29,683 nt of DNA from Mageeibacillus sp. UBA5734 (GTDB lineage: Bacteria; Bacillota; Clostridia; Saccharofermentanales; UBA5734): contig DIGA01000088.1 in NCBI GenBank assembly GCA_002419365.1, positions 1-29,683 of the forward strand. Direction: 5' to 3'. The notes below the pieces were generated by a model. It was not told where the DNA came from. It saw only the letters and a list, made by a program, of their open reading frames with translations, and did not search any database. The translations under genes and the position numbers were made by a program. Below are positions 1 to 9,321 of the stretch, piece by piece. Every line of letters starts with the position of its first letter. Within the stretch, counting starts at the first letter, position 1.

Positions 1-95
1 TTCACGGAATTAGATAAAGAGCCGTGGTGGGTCCTAGGTCTCAAGGCAAGTCCGACCCTCGTTCCGGTAATAGGGTCAGACCTCGGGGCAAGTCC
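1..95. repeat. Structured repeat element downstream of priA
   Basis: These 95 bases follow the priA stop codon and contain no start codon or convincing reading frame on the minus strand. GGCAAGTCC occurs twice, at 45-53 and 87-95, in imperfect copies 42 bases apart. Two inverted repeats nest: AGGTCT (36-41) with AGACCT (78-83), and GACCCT (54-59) with AGGGTC (72-77), so the right arms are contiguous and the left arms are split by a 12-base bulge. There is no clear T-run, so a standard intrinsic terminator is not supported. It could be an intergenic repeat, a remnant of a small mobile element or a structured 3' end. The element may continue beyond the window. Confidence 0.4.
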
Positions 96-2360
96 TTACA
101 GCAAGCTGTACGGATCGATATCAATCGTCAGGGAGAGCGGGGCCAGGTCAATGCGATCCAAGGATGAATGGAGAAATTGCGCAAGGCTGGCGTTGTCTTT
201 GCCTTTGACGATCATGCGGTAGCGGTAGCGGCCACGCAGCTGGTACAGGGGGGCGCGGCCAGGCTCGAGCAGCTCGATGGCAGGCGCCACAAGGCTTTCA
301 CTGAGCCGGGCGGCCAGGAGGGCGTGGATCTGGGCCATTTTATCGCGCACGGCTTTTTCATTCTGGCCGGAGACCAGAACGAGGGCGATGGCGCCGAAAG
401 GCGGATAGCGCATGGCTTTACGGAAGGTGATTTCCTGCTGGTAGAAGCGCTCGTAGTCCTGGGCAGCAGCGGCTGTGATCGCGTAGTCGTCGGTGTTGTA
501 AGCCTGGATGAAGACTTCGCCGGCATGCTCGCCGCGACCAGCGCGGCCGGCAGCCTGGGTGATCAGGGCGAATGCACGTTCAGAGGCGCGAAAATCGGAC
601 ATGCCCAGCATCAGGTCGGCGGACAGGATGCCAACAACGGTGACATTGGGATAGTCGTGGCCTTTGGCGATCATCTGGGTACCGATCAGGACATCGGCTT
701 CATGGCGGGCAAACTGGTCCAGGAGCTGGGCATGGGACTGGCGGCCGGTGGTCGTGTCCTGGTCCATCCGGATGGCTGTCGCCGGGGCATATTCCTCGAG
801 AAATAACTTTTCGACTTGCTGAGTGCCTGCGCCAAAACGGCCGATCCGCTCACTGCCACAGATGGGGCAGCGACTGGGTGGCTGGGTGATTTTGCCGCAG
901 TAATGGCAGACCAGCTGGAGTTGTTCACGAGTCACGGCGGTAGCCGGCCGGACATGGCAGGTCATCGAGACGCTGCAGGTGCGGCATTTGATGACGTGAC
1001 CGCACTGGCGACAGAGCATGAATCCGGCCATGCCGCGGCGGTTGATGAACAGCATGGCCTGCTTTTTGGTGGCAAACGCGCGGCGCAGGGCCCGGTTGAG
1101 CGGCCGGCTGAAAACGCTGCGATTGCCTTCACGCAGTTCCTGGCGCATATCGACGATTTGGGTCTGGGGCAGCTGACTGTCACCGATTCGCTGGTCCAGG
1201 CGCAGCAACGTGGCTTTGCCGGTGGTCGTGCGGTAAAAAGTTTCGATCGCCGGAGTGGCCGAACCAAGGACGAGGACGGCGTCCGTTTCGCGGCAGCGCA
1301 GGCGGGCTATGTCCCTGGCATGATACCGCGGGTGCGTTTCGGATTTGTAAGTCGTTTCCTGCTCTTCGTCAATGATGATCAGACCGAGGTTTTTCAGGGG
1401 AGCAAAAATGGCCGAACGGGCACCGACGACGACAGAAACTTCTTCACGCAAAATACGCTGCCACTGTTCGTACCGTTCAGCTGGAGTCAAACGGCTGTGC
1501 AGAACCGCCGCACCTGAGCCAAAGCGAGAGCGAATCCGGCCTACCATCTGGGGGGTCAGGGAGATTTCCGGCACCAGGATGATCACCCCGCGGCCGAGCT
1601 GGGTGGCCTGGCGAGCCGTCTGGAGATAGACTTCGGTTTTACCGCTGCCCGTTATGCCAAACAGGACAAATTCGGCCAGCCGGCTGTCGTCGCCCGGTTC
1701 AGCCAGCGCTGCATGGATCCGGTCGATCGCCTCACGCTGGCCCGGATTGGGCTCGAAATCGGAGACTGTCTCGAAGCCATCCTCTTCCCCACCCAAACGG
1801 CGCACTTCCTGTCTGAAATAGGTAATCAGGTCTTTCTTCTCGAGTGTCTTGAGAACGGCCCGGCTGACCTGGCAGGCATGCATCAGTTCGGGAACCGGTA
1901 CGGCGCCGTATTCAAGCAGCATTTCGATGACGCGCTGGTGGCCGATGCGGTCGATTTCGCCATCGTTGAGGCGGCGGGCGGCTTCGGCCGGATCCGGGAG
2001 CTCAGCCATTCGGACGAGCTTGTCACCCACGGCAGCGACCGCGGAAGGCACCATCAGGCGCAGGGCGTCGCCGTAGGTGCAGCCATAGCGCTGGCGCATC
2101 AGGCCTGCCAGCTGCAGCTGGTCGCGGCGCAGGACGGGGCGGTCGCTTAAGAGGCGCTGGATGGGCTTGACATGGAAATCTGTGCCTGATTCGCTTTCGA
2201 CAGACACGACAAAAGCCTGGACCAGGCGGTTCCCGGAACCAAAGGGGATCTCGACCCAGCTACCGCTGGCAAGACACGGCGCCAGGTGATCAGGCACAGC
2301 ATACGTGTATTCCCGGTCGAATGCGCGCGTGGCTTCTTTGAGGACAACCCGGCAAAACAT
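96..2360 (-). CDS. priA: Primosomal replication restart helicase PriA
   Basis: PriA is a superfamily 2 3'-5' DNA helicase that binds stalled forks and reloads the replicative helicase. The 754-residue product shows the N-terminal DNA-binding region, Walker A GITGSGKT (about 235-242), motif II (331-334), GSATP (about 366-370), and a motif VI region ending QAAGRAGRG (about 602-610). The zinc-binding insert carries eight spaced cysteines (450, 453, 459, 462, 485, 488, 498, 501). Motif II reads DEEQ rather than the usual DEEH, which is odd. The ATG lies 11 bases after the polC stop. A GAGG overlapping that stop is its only, modest, ribosome binding site, so translation is probably coupled. It is the last gene of the operon visible here. 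Length is near the family norm. Confidence 0.97.
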   Translation of the reverse strand: MFCRVVLKEATRAFDREYTYAVPDHLAPCLASGSWVEIPFGSGNRLVQAFVVSVESESGTDFHVKPIQRLLSDRPVLRRDQLQLAGLMRQRYGCTYGDALRLMVPSAVAAVGDKLVRMAELPDPAEAARRLNDGEIDRIGHQRVIEMLLEYGAVPVPELMHACQVSRAVLKTLEKKDLITYFRQEVRRLGGEEDGFETVSDFEPNPGQREAIDRIHAALAEPGDDSRLAEFVLFGITGSGKTEVYLQTARQATQLGRGVIILVPEISLTPQMVGRIRSRFGSGAAVLHSRLTPAERYEQWQRILREEVSVVVGARSAIFAPLKNLGLIIIDEEQETTYKSETHPRYHARDIARLRCRETDAVLVLGSATPAIETFYRTTTGKATLLRLDQRIGDSQLPQTQIVDMRQELREGNRSVFSRPLNRALRRAFATKKQAMLFINRRGMAGFMLCRQCGHVIKCRTCSVSMTCHVRPATAVTREQLQLVCHYCGKITQPPSRCPICGSERIGRFGAGTQQVEKLFLEEYAPATAIRMDQDTTTGRQSHAQLLDQFARHEADVLIGTQMIAKGHDYPNVTVVGILSADLMLGMSDFRASERAFALITQAAGRAGRGEHAGEVFIQAYNTDDYAITAAAAQDYERFYQQEITFRKAMRYPPFGAIALVLVSGQNEKAVRDKMAQIHALLAARLSESLVAPAIELLEPGRAPLYQLRGRYRYRMIVKGKDNASLAQFLHSSLDRIDLAPLSLTIDIDPYSLL

Positions 2361-2371
2361 CGGTCGTGCCC

Positions 2372-5300
2372 TCAGGCCAGCAGAGAGAACAGGTCTATTT
2401 GGGCCGACTCCGGCATGCCGTCGAGACAGCCGGCAGCAGCCAGGGTGGCAATGGCGCTCTGGCCTATCGCAGCGCGGCGGGCCAGCTCATCACGTGACAG
2501 GAACGGCCCATCGGCGCGGGCTGCCACGATGGCTTCGGCGATCGCCGGGCTGATGCCGGGGATCGCATTCAGGGGCGGCCGGATCTTGCCGGGCGAATCA
2601 ATGGCAAAGGCCGTGGCAGCCGATGTATAGAGGTCAATCGGTAAGAAGTCGATCCCGCGCAATTGCATTTCCTCGACCAGTTCGATGATGTAGTAGATCT
2701 TCTGCTCCCGGTCGGACACCTCGCGGAAACGGCTCTTGAGATCGGCACGGGTGCGGCTGACCGCGGCAGCGGGCTTGACCATCAGGGAGCTGTCGAACTC
2801 ATCGGCGCGCACGGTGAAATAAGCACTGTAGTAGGCCTCCGGGTGGTAGACCTTGAACCAGGCGATGCGCAGGCTGGAGATGGTATAGGCCGCGGCATGA
2901 GCTTTCGGGAACATATACTTGATCTTCTTGCAAGAGTCGATGTACCAGTCCGGGACATGGTTGTCGCGCATCAGCTGCTCATGCTCCGGCGACAGGCCTT
3001 TGCCCTTGCGAACCTTTTCCATGATGTCGAAAGAAGCCTTGTTGGGCAGGCCCTTGTGGATCAGCCAGGTCATGATGCTGTCACGGCAACCGATGACATC
3101 GTTGATCGTGCAGATGCCGCTGCGGATCAGCTCCTGGGCATTGCCTTTCCAGACGTCGGTGCCGTGGGACAGGCCCATCAGCTGGACCAAGTCGAAAAAG
3201 CGGGTCGGCCGGGTTTCACGGATCATGTCGCGGGCCATGAAGGTGCCCATTTCCGGCAGGCCAAGGGTGGCCGAATCGGCTGGTGAAGAGCCATCTGGAA
3301 TGCCCAGGGCTTCGGTTGAGCAGAACAGGGACATGACTTTCTCGTCTGGGATCGGGATGGTGCGGACATCGATCCCCGTCAGGTCGCCGAGCATCTTGAG
3401 CATGGTCGGATCGTCATGGCCGAGCACGTCGAGCTTGAGGATCGTGTCATGCATGGCGTTGAAGTCGAAATGGGTCGTAACCGTGCCCCCGTCGCGCTTG
3501 TCGGCCGGGTGCTGGATCGGTGTGAAATCGTAGATGTCACGCTCCTTGGGCACGACGACGATGCCCCCCGGATGCTGGCCGGTGGTTCGCTTGACTCCGA
3601 TCAAGCCCTGGGAGAGACGGGCAATTTCGGCCTGGGTGGTGAACTTGTCCTGTTTTTCGAAATATTTGGCCACCATCGCCTGGGCGTTTTTCTCGGCAAA
3701 ACCGCTGATCGTGCCGGCACGGAAGGTGTGTGATGAGCCGAACATTTCTTCAATGAATTTGTGGGCCCGGGCCTGGTATTCGCCCGAGAAATTGAGGTCG
3801 ATATCAGGCTGCTTATCTCCTTTGAAACCCAGGAATGTTTCAAAGGGGATGTCCTGGCCTTCACGATTCAGGGCGGTGCCACATTCTGGACAGGCTTTGG
3901 CCGGCAGATCATAGCCGGAGCCGTACTGGCCACTTTCATCCGGTTCGAAATAATGGCAGTGCGGGCAGACATAATGGGGCAAGAGCGGATTGACCTCGGT
4001 GATGCCACATAGAGTCGCAACGAGGGACGAACCAACCGAACCACGTGAACCGACAATGTAGCCGTCTTCATTCGACTGGCGTACGAGGTGGTGGGCGATG
4101 TAGTACATGACCGAAAAGCCGTTGTCGATGATCGAGCTCAGCTCACGCTCGATCCGTTCGCGGACGACGCCTGGCAACTCGCCGTCACGGCCGTAGATCG
4201 CCTGGGCAGTCTCCCAGGTCAGGCGGCGGACATCGTCAGGCGCCGAAGATATGATTGGCGGAAACGAGCCATCTGGAAAAGGTTTGAGTTCGGGATCGAC
4301 TTGGTCAGCAATGGCCTGGGGCTGGTTGATGACCACATCGCGGGCCACCGCATCACCGAGATAGGCAAACTCGGCCAGCATTTCGCCCGTGGTACGCAGG
4401 TGCAAGTCCGGCTGCTCAGCATAATCCGAATAGCCATTGTCAGCCAGCAGAATGCGGCGGAACTCGGCGTCTTCACGTTCGAGGAAATGGACATCGCAGG
4501 TGGCGCAGACCGGCTTTTTCGCCCGCTGCCCTAGGGCCACAATCAGGCGGTTGAGGTTGCGCAGGTCTTCTTCCGTGTGCAGGCCGCTCGATTCCTGGCG
4601 CAGGTAATAGCCGTTATTGGAGATCGGCTGGATTTCGAGATAGTCGTAAAAACGCGCCTTGTCGACCGCCGGCTGCTGCATCAGGATCGATTTGGCATCA
4701 TCATACTGGTTGCCAGTCGCCCGGTAGGTCTCAAGCACGTTCTGGAAAAGCTCTCCCGCCTCGCAGGCACTGCCAATGACAAGGCCGGAACGGAAATATT
4801 GCAGCAGCGCACGGGGAATGCGCGGGCGCATGTGGAAAAAGCGTGTATGCGATACTGAAACCAGACGGTACAGATTGTACAGACCAAGGTTGTCCTTGGC
4901 CAGCAGGATCACATGGTAAACCGAGCGGCGATGTTCACGGACTTCATCGTCACTGAGGTGGCCAAGCTTCGTGTTCAATTCAGACAGACTCGCCGCGCCA
5001 GAGGACTGGAACAGACGGGCAAAAATCTTGCCACAGACACGGGCATCGTCATCGGCGCGATGGTGGCGGTCTTGTCCGACACCGAGGTGGGCGGCCACGG
5101 TGTTGAGCTTGTGATTGGCAAGCTCAGGGATCATGGCCCGCGACAAAGCCAGGGTGTCGACCAGCGGTGGATTGAATTTCAGGCGCGGGTCATTCTCGAC
5201 CGGCGTGCGGAAGCCTTCGTAGCGAATGAAAGCCAGATCGAAAAAGGCATTGTGGGCGACAACTGGCTTGTCTCCGATCCGTTCTGCCAATTCACAAAAG

Positions 5301-6934
5301 ACCGACCAGGGGTCGGGGGCGCCCTGGAGATCGAGGGCTGTGATGCCGGTCAGCTCTGTGATTTTGGGTGGAAGATCAACCTGGGGGTTGACCAGGGTGA
5401 CCCAGGGCTCTCCCGCTGAAAATCCCCCCTGCCCGTCAGGCAGGAACGGCACGAGTGCCACTTCGATCACGCGGTCCTTGGACGGATCGAGACCGGTCGT
5501 TTCGACATCGAGGGCGATGAAACCTGCGCTGAGGTCAGCCTGCTCCACTGCCCAGGCTACGGACGGGCCATCGTCGACCAGATAGCCTTCCATGCCGTAG
5601 ATGATCTTGATCTCCTGGCCTTTGCGCTTGAGGTCGCTTCTGGCCGAGGCTGCATCCGGAAAGGACTGGACGACGCCATGGTCAGTGATGGCAACCGCCG
5701 GATGGCCAAACCGGGCCGCCAGTTTTACCAGGTCCTTGGTTTCACAGACGGCGTCCTTGGTGCTCATCTTGGTGTGGGCATGCAGTTCGACCCGCTTGAA
5801 CTCAGCCTTGTCTGCACGACCCGCCGGGCGTTTGGCCTCTTGCAGACCGAGCACGCGGGCCTGAAGATCTTTGCTGAACTGGGCATCAAAGGAAATTTCA
5901 GCACTGACGCGCAAATACGAAGCCTTTTTCAACAAGCCATCGAGCAGTTCCTGGTCTTCCGGTTTGGCAAACAGAATGCAGGAGATCGAACTGGAGAGGT
6001 CGGTCAGGGCGAATTTGTAGAGCAGACGGGTGCCATTGCTGACCGTGCGGCATTCCTGCGAAAAAATTTCACCTTCCATGAGCACCAGACCGGATTCGGT
6101 CGACAAGTCTCGGATCGCCTGGCGCTTGAGCTCACCATTGACCTTGCCCCAGAGGACACCCTCTGGTTTTGGCGCCCGGCGATAGGTCGAAACCGTGCCG
6201 TTGGCAGTGACACCGGGGCGACCATTGGCAGGGGCCCGGCTAGGGGCAGAGACTGAACCCGAGGAGGTGGCAGCACCAGCCGGACGATTGGCCGACCCCT
6301 GTCCCGGACTGTCCGTCCGTGCCGGTGCGGAGCAAAACTCACCTTCAGCCTGCCCGGGAATAGCAGCCAGTTGGCGCCTGGCCTCGGCCTGCTGCTGGCG
6401 CAGCATCTCGGCCGTATAATCTCGCAAATCCTGGCTCGAGGCGATGAATTCGAAATGGACGCTCTGGCCCAGTGCTGTGCGGGTCAAGTGGGCCAGTTCG
6501 TCACTGACGATCCGGGCCAGATCGTCGCGGCTGTCTTCCGTGACATGGACTTCGACACGAGCCGGGTCCATCTCCTGGGCTATAAATTGCGCATGGTGCA
6601 GCATAGCCGCATGGAAAGGATCCTTTTTGCGCAAATGGCGGATCAGCCAGGGGGACAATCTGGCCGCGGCCTGCTGCAGATGAACCTGGGCCAACGGCTC
6701 GGCAAATGTCTGCCGGATCAGCACATCCTGGGCTGGCAGTGCATGCTCAAGAGCAGCCTCCAGCCTAACCAGCAGATCGGCTGGCAAAGGCAGGCTCGAC
6801 AGGATCTGGATGGTGACCTGGCCGCTCTTTTTGACCACCAGTCCGGTCACCAGGGCATTTTGCTGCCGGAGTTGTTCGACCAGGACAGAATCCGCGATGA
6901 ATTGGGCAAAGAAATCTGCAAGGTTCGATTGCAT
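2372..6934 (-). CDS. polC: DNA polymerase III subunit alpha, PolC type
   Basis: PolC is the main replicative polymerase of low-GC Gram-positives. The 1520-residue product has an N-terminal domain (1-190), a Pro/Ala/Ser/Gly-rich linker (about 200-258), an OB-fold domain (about 260-365), and a PHP domain beginning HAHTKMS (385-391). The PHP domain is interrupted by a DEDD proofreading exonuclease (from about 471: LDVETTG, then HNAFFDLAF and HRADDDAR). The polymerase core follows, with GSRGSVGSS, a CPHC...CPEC zinc site, PDIDLNFSGEYQ and LGHDDPT. This exonuclease-inside-PHP order is diagnostic of PolC rather than DnaE. It is longer than Bacillus PolC (about 1440), mostly because of the linker. 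The ATG is 3 bases after the ispG stop, with CGAGG inside ispG as ribosome binding site, so the two are probably translationally coupled. Confidence 0.98.
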   Translation of the reverse strand: MQSNLADFFAQFIADSVLVEQLRQQNALVTGLVVKKSGQVTIQILSSLPLPADLLVRLEAALEHALPAQDVLIRQTFAEPLAQVHLQQAAARLSPWLIRHLRKKDPFHAAMLHHAQFIAQEMDPARVEVHVTEDSRDDLARIVSDELAHLTRTALGQSVHFEFIASSQDLRDYTAEMLRQQQAEARRQLAAIPGQAEGEFCSAPARTDSPGQGSANRPAGAATSSGSVSAPSRAPANGRPGVTANGTVSTYRRAPKPEGVLWGKVNGELKRQAIRDLSTESGLVLMEGEIFSQECRTVSNGTRLLYKFALTDLSSSISCILFAKPEDQELLDGLLKKASYLRVSAEISFDAQFSKDLQARVLGLQEAKRPAGRADKAEFKRVELHAHTKMSTKDAVCETKDLVKLAARFGHPAVAITDHGVVQSFPDAASARSDLKRKGQEIKIIYGMEGYLVDDGPSVAWAVEQADLSAGFIALDVETTGLDPSKDRVIEVALVPFLPDGQGGFSAGEPWVTLVNPQVDLPPKITELTGITALDLQGAPDPWSVFCELAERIGDKPVVAHNAFFDLAFIRYEGFRTPVENDPRLKFNPPLVDTLALSRAMIPELANHKLNTVAAHLGVGQDRHHRADDDARVCGKIFARLFQSSGAASLSELNTKLGHLSDDEVREHRRSVYHVILLAKDNLGLYNLYRLVSVSHTRFFHMRPRIPRALLQYFRSGLVIGSACEAGELFQNVLETYRATGNQYDDAKSILMQQPAVDKARFYDYLEIQPISNNGYYLRQESSGLHTEEDLRNLNRLIVALGQRAKKPVCATCDVHFLEREDAEFRRILLADNGYSDYAEQPDLHLRTTGEMLAEFAYLGDAVARDVVINQPQAIADQVDPELKPFPDGSFPPIISSAPDDVRRLTWETAQAIYGRDGELPGVVRERIERELSSIIDNGFSVMYYIAHHLVRQSNEDGYIVGSRGSVGSSLVATLCGITEVNPLLPHYVCPHCHYFEPDESGQYGSGYDLPAKACPECGTALNREGQDIPFETFLGFKGDKQPDIDLNFSGEYQARAHKFIEEMFGSSHTFRAGTISGFAEKNAQAMVAKYFEKQDKFTTQAEIARLSQGLIGVKRTTGQHPGGIVVVPKERDIYDFTPIQHPADKRDGGTVTTHFDFNAMHDTILKLDVLGHDDPTMLKMLGDLTGIDVRTIPIPDEKVMSLFCSTEALGIPDGSSPADSATLGLPEMGTFMARDMIRETRPTRFFDLVQLMGLSHGTDVWKGNAQELIRSGICTINDVIGCRDSIMTWLIHKGLPNKASFDIMEKVRKGKGLSPEHEQLMRDNHVPDWYIDSCKKIKYMFPKAHAAAYTISSLRIAWFKVYHPEAYYSAYFTVRADEFDSSLMVKPAAAVSRTRADLKSRFREVSDREQKIYYIIELVEEMQLRGIDFLPIDLYTSAATAFAIDSPGKIRPPLNAIPGISPAIAEAIVAARADGPFLSRDELARRAAIGQSAIATLAAAGCLDGMPESAQIDLFSLLA

Positions 6935-6937
6935 CGC

Positions 6938-7999
6938 TCAGGCCTCGGTGATCCGGGCGATCTCAGCCATCAGGGCCTCGATTGCCTGCTCTTGGGGCAC
7001 TTTGCGGATGATTTCACCATGTGAAAAGAGCAAGAACTCACCCTTGCCGCCAGCCAGGCCGACATCGGCATGGCGCGCCTCACCCGGTCCATTGACCGCA
7101 CAGCCCATGACGGCGACTTTGATCGGAGCCTTGACCGTTTTGAGGCGTTCTTCGACTTCTGCGGCAATCCGGATCAGGTCCACACTGGTGCGGCCGCAAG
7201 TCGGGCAGCTGATCAGCTGCGGTCCGTGACTTCTCAGGCCGAGCGCCTTGAGGATGCTGTAGGCAGCGCCAATTTCATCCACCGGATCCGCCGTCAGGGA
7301 AACCCGCATCGTATCTCCAATACCCTCGGCGAGCAAGGTGCCGATGCCGATCGCAGAGCGGATCGCTCCTTCATTGCGGGTGCCAGCTTCTGTCACGCCC
7401 AGGTGAAGGGGGTATTGGGTTTTCTCCGAAAGCAAACGATAGGTCTGGATTGTCAGGGCCGGATCGGATGCTTTGATCGAGATGACGATATCATTAAAAT
7501 CCCACTGCTCGAGCAGGGCGACCGATTCCAGAGCCGATGCCACCATCGACTGGGCATTGACACCGCCGAAACGATCGACTATTTCGCGGCTGAGCGAACC
7601 GGAATTGACACCGACACGGATCGGCACCCCACGCTCACGGGCCGCAGCTGCCACCTGGCTCACACGGTCCGGACCACCGATATTGCCGGGATTGATCCGG
7701 ATCTTGTCCGCACCTGCGGCCAGGGCAGCGAGGGCGAGACGGTAGTCGAAATGGATGTCGGCAACAATTGGCAGAGCTGACAGAGGGCGGATCCTGGCCA
7801 GGGCATCGGCTGATTCCTGGTCAGGGATAGCCAGTCGGGTCAGATCACAGCCCGCCTCGGCAAGCTGATCGATCTGGCGCAGGGTCGCCTTTACATCGCG
7901 CGTGTCGGTATTATTCATCGACTGGATCACAATCTGGGCGCCACCGCCGATGGTCACGTCTCCGACATGGACCGGGCGGGTAATTTTGCGTTCAAACAT
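6938..7999 (-). CDS. ispG: 4-hydroxy-3-methylbut-2-en-1-yl diphosphate synthase (flavodoxin), IspG/GcpE
   Basis: IspG is a 4Fe-4S enzyme that reductively converts methylerythritol cyclodiphosphate to HMBPP, the penultimate step of the non-mevalonate isoprenoid pathway. The 353-residue product has the N-terminal TIM-barrel sequence (PVHVGDVTIGGG, IQSMNNTDT, IRINPGNIG) and the C-terminal cluster-binding cysteines in SCPTCGRT and MGCAVNGPGE. It is the compact bacterial form, without the insert domain of plant enzymes. GGAGG sits 6 bases before the ATG and overlaps the rseP stop, so it is translated within the same operon. Dxr (two genes upstream) and IspH (at 18.8-20.9 kb) supply the steps before and after. 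Confidence 0.97.
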   Translation of the reverse strand: MFERKITRPVHVGDVTIGGGAQIVIQSMNNTDTRDVKATLRQIDQLAEAGCDLTRLAIPDQESADALARIRPLSALPIVADIHFDYRLALAALAAGADKIRINPGNIGGPDRVSQVAAAARERGVPIRVGVNSGSLSREIVDRFGGVNAQSMVASALESVALLEQWDFNDIVISIKASDPALTIQTYRLLSEKTQYPLHLGVTEAGTRNEGAIRSAIGIGTLLAEGIGDTMRVSLTADPVDEIGAAYSILKALGLRSHGPQLISCPTCGRTSVDLIRIAAEVEERLKTVKAPIKVAVMGCAVNGPGEARHADVGLAGGKGEFLLFSHGEIIRKVPQEQAIEALMAEIARITEA

Positions 8000-8001
8000 G
8001 G

Positions 8002-9303
8002 TCAGCCTCCGATCAGGCGCATGATATCAAAGAACAGGCCAGCCAGGCCGAGGAAAATGATCAGGCCCAGACCCACCATGCCGATGATGGTCTGGAGCTG
8101 TGGCTCGAGCCGTTTGCGCCGGATCGCTTCGATGGCGATCAAGACCAGGTGATGGCCATCCAGCGGCGGAATCGGCAGGAGATTCATGAAACCGAGGCTG
8201 ACCGAGATCAGGGCAAAGAGCCAGAGCAGCTGGTAAATCTTGTCCCGGAATGGTTGCTCATTTTCTACCACATTGCTGACCAGGGAGACGACCCCAACAG
8301 GGCCTGACAAGGTATCCTCCGCCTTGGCCTCACCCGTGAAGATGGCACCAATGCTTTTGACCGTCACCTTGACGATCGACCAGGACCACTGGACTGACTG
8401 GCCGATGGCAGGAATAAACGCGCGGCTGGTGGCAAACCAGATGCCACGCGGCAGACTGACCTGGGATTGGATCGCAACCATTTCAACTGTCTGGGGCTGA
8501 CCGTTGCGCAGGATCGAAACCGTCAGCGGCTGGCCGGCACTGGACTGGACGATGTCGCGGAACGCTTCGGTATCGCTGTAGGGCACATCATTGACAGCTA
8601 AAAGGACATCACCGGTGGCCAGGACAGGCTGGCCCAGGTTGGAACCTGAGTCGACTTCGGCGATGATCGCGCCATCACCGCTCAGTTCTGGCTCGATTGT
8701 CACACCGAGACGATAGCGCTCGGTCACGGTCGGCTGGAGGACAACGGTACGCTGCCCCTGGCCTTCAGATTCAACCACGAGTTCAATGGGTTCGCCTTCC
8801 GGTGTAAACAGGTCAACAGCCGTATAGTCGAGCGTCGTCCGCACCGCATGGCCATTGGCCGCGACGATGCGGTCGCCGGCAACAAGACCGGCAGACTGAG
8901 CCAAGGTATCCTGGTAGGTGTCCTGGATGACCGGGATGGTGTAGCCAAAAGAAGCGAACAAAATCAGGAAAGCCAGCACACCGGAGACCAGGTTGACAGC
9001 CGGTCCGGTGCCGATGACAATCGCACGGGCCCAGCGCGGCCGGTTGAAAAAGAGGCCAGGATCGCGGGGATCGAAGCCATTCATCTCCTCTTCTTCCTCG
9101 CCGGCAAAGCGGACCGAGGCACCGATCGGCAGCAGTTTGATGCTGTAGCGGATCCCGTTGTGTTCACGCGAATACAGGACCGGTCCCATGAACAGAGAGA
9201 ATTCCAGGATCCGGAAGCCCAGCTTGAGACCGGTCAGGAAATGGCCCAGTTCATGGACGATCATCAGAATGCTTAAAAGGACAATGCCTGCGAAAATTCC
9301 CAT
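8002..9303 (-). CDS. rseP: RIP metalloprotease RseP/RasP (site-2 protease, M50)
   Basis: This is a membrane-embedded zinc protease that cleaves anti-sigma factors and leftover signal peptides within the bilayer. The 433-residue product has HELGH (17-21) in the first membrane segment and a C-terminal NLLPIPPLDG (about 374-383) that supplies the third zinc ligand. Two PDZ-like domains lie between (about 125-200 and 205-280), followed by the conserved SGPVGVV. An acidic EEEEE-type run occurs near residues 69-73, in the loop after the first segments. AAGGAG lies 9 bases before the ATG, close to the dxr stop. The position between dxr and ispG is conserved in many Gram-positives. A second, smaller M50 protease is encoded at 26.0-26.7 kb. 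Confidence 0.96.
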   Translation of the reverse strand: MGIFAGIVLLSILMIVHELGHFLTGLKLGFRILEFSLFMGPVLYSREHNGIRYSIKLLPIGASVRFAGEEEEEMNGFDPRDPGLFFNRPRWARAIVIGTGPAVNLVSGVLAFLILFASFGYTIPVIQDTYQDTLAQSAGLVAGDRIVAANGHAVRTTLDYTAVDLFTPEGEPIELVVESEGQGQRTVVLQPTVTERYRLGVTIEPELSGDGAIIAEVDSGSNLGQPVLATGDVLLAVNDVPYSDTEAFRDIVQSSAGQPLTVSILRNGQPQTVEMVAIQSQVSLPRGIWFATSRAFIPAIGQSVQWSWSIVKVTVKSIGAIFTGEAKAEDTLSGPVGVVSLVSNVVENEQPFRDKIYQLLWLFALISVSLGFMNLLPIPPLDGHHLVLIAIEAIRRKRLEPQLQTIIGMVGLGLIIFLGLAGLFFDIMRLIGG

Positions 9304-9321
9304 GGGGATCTACTCCTTGAT

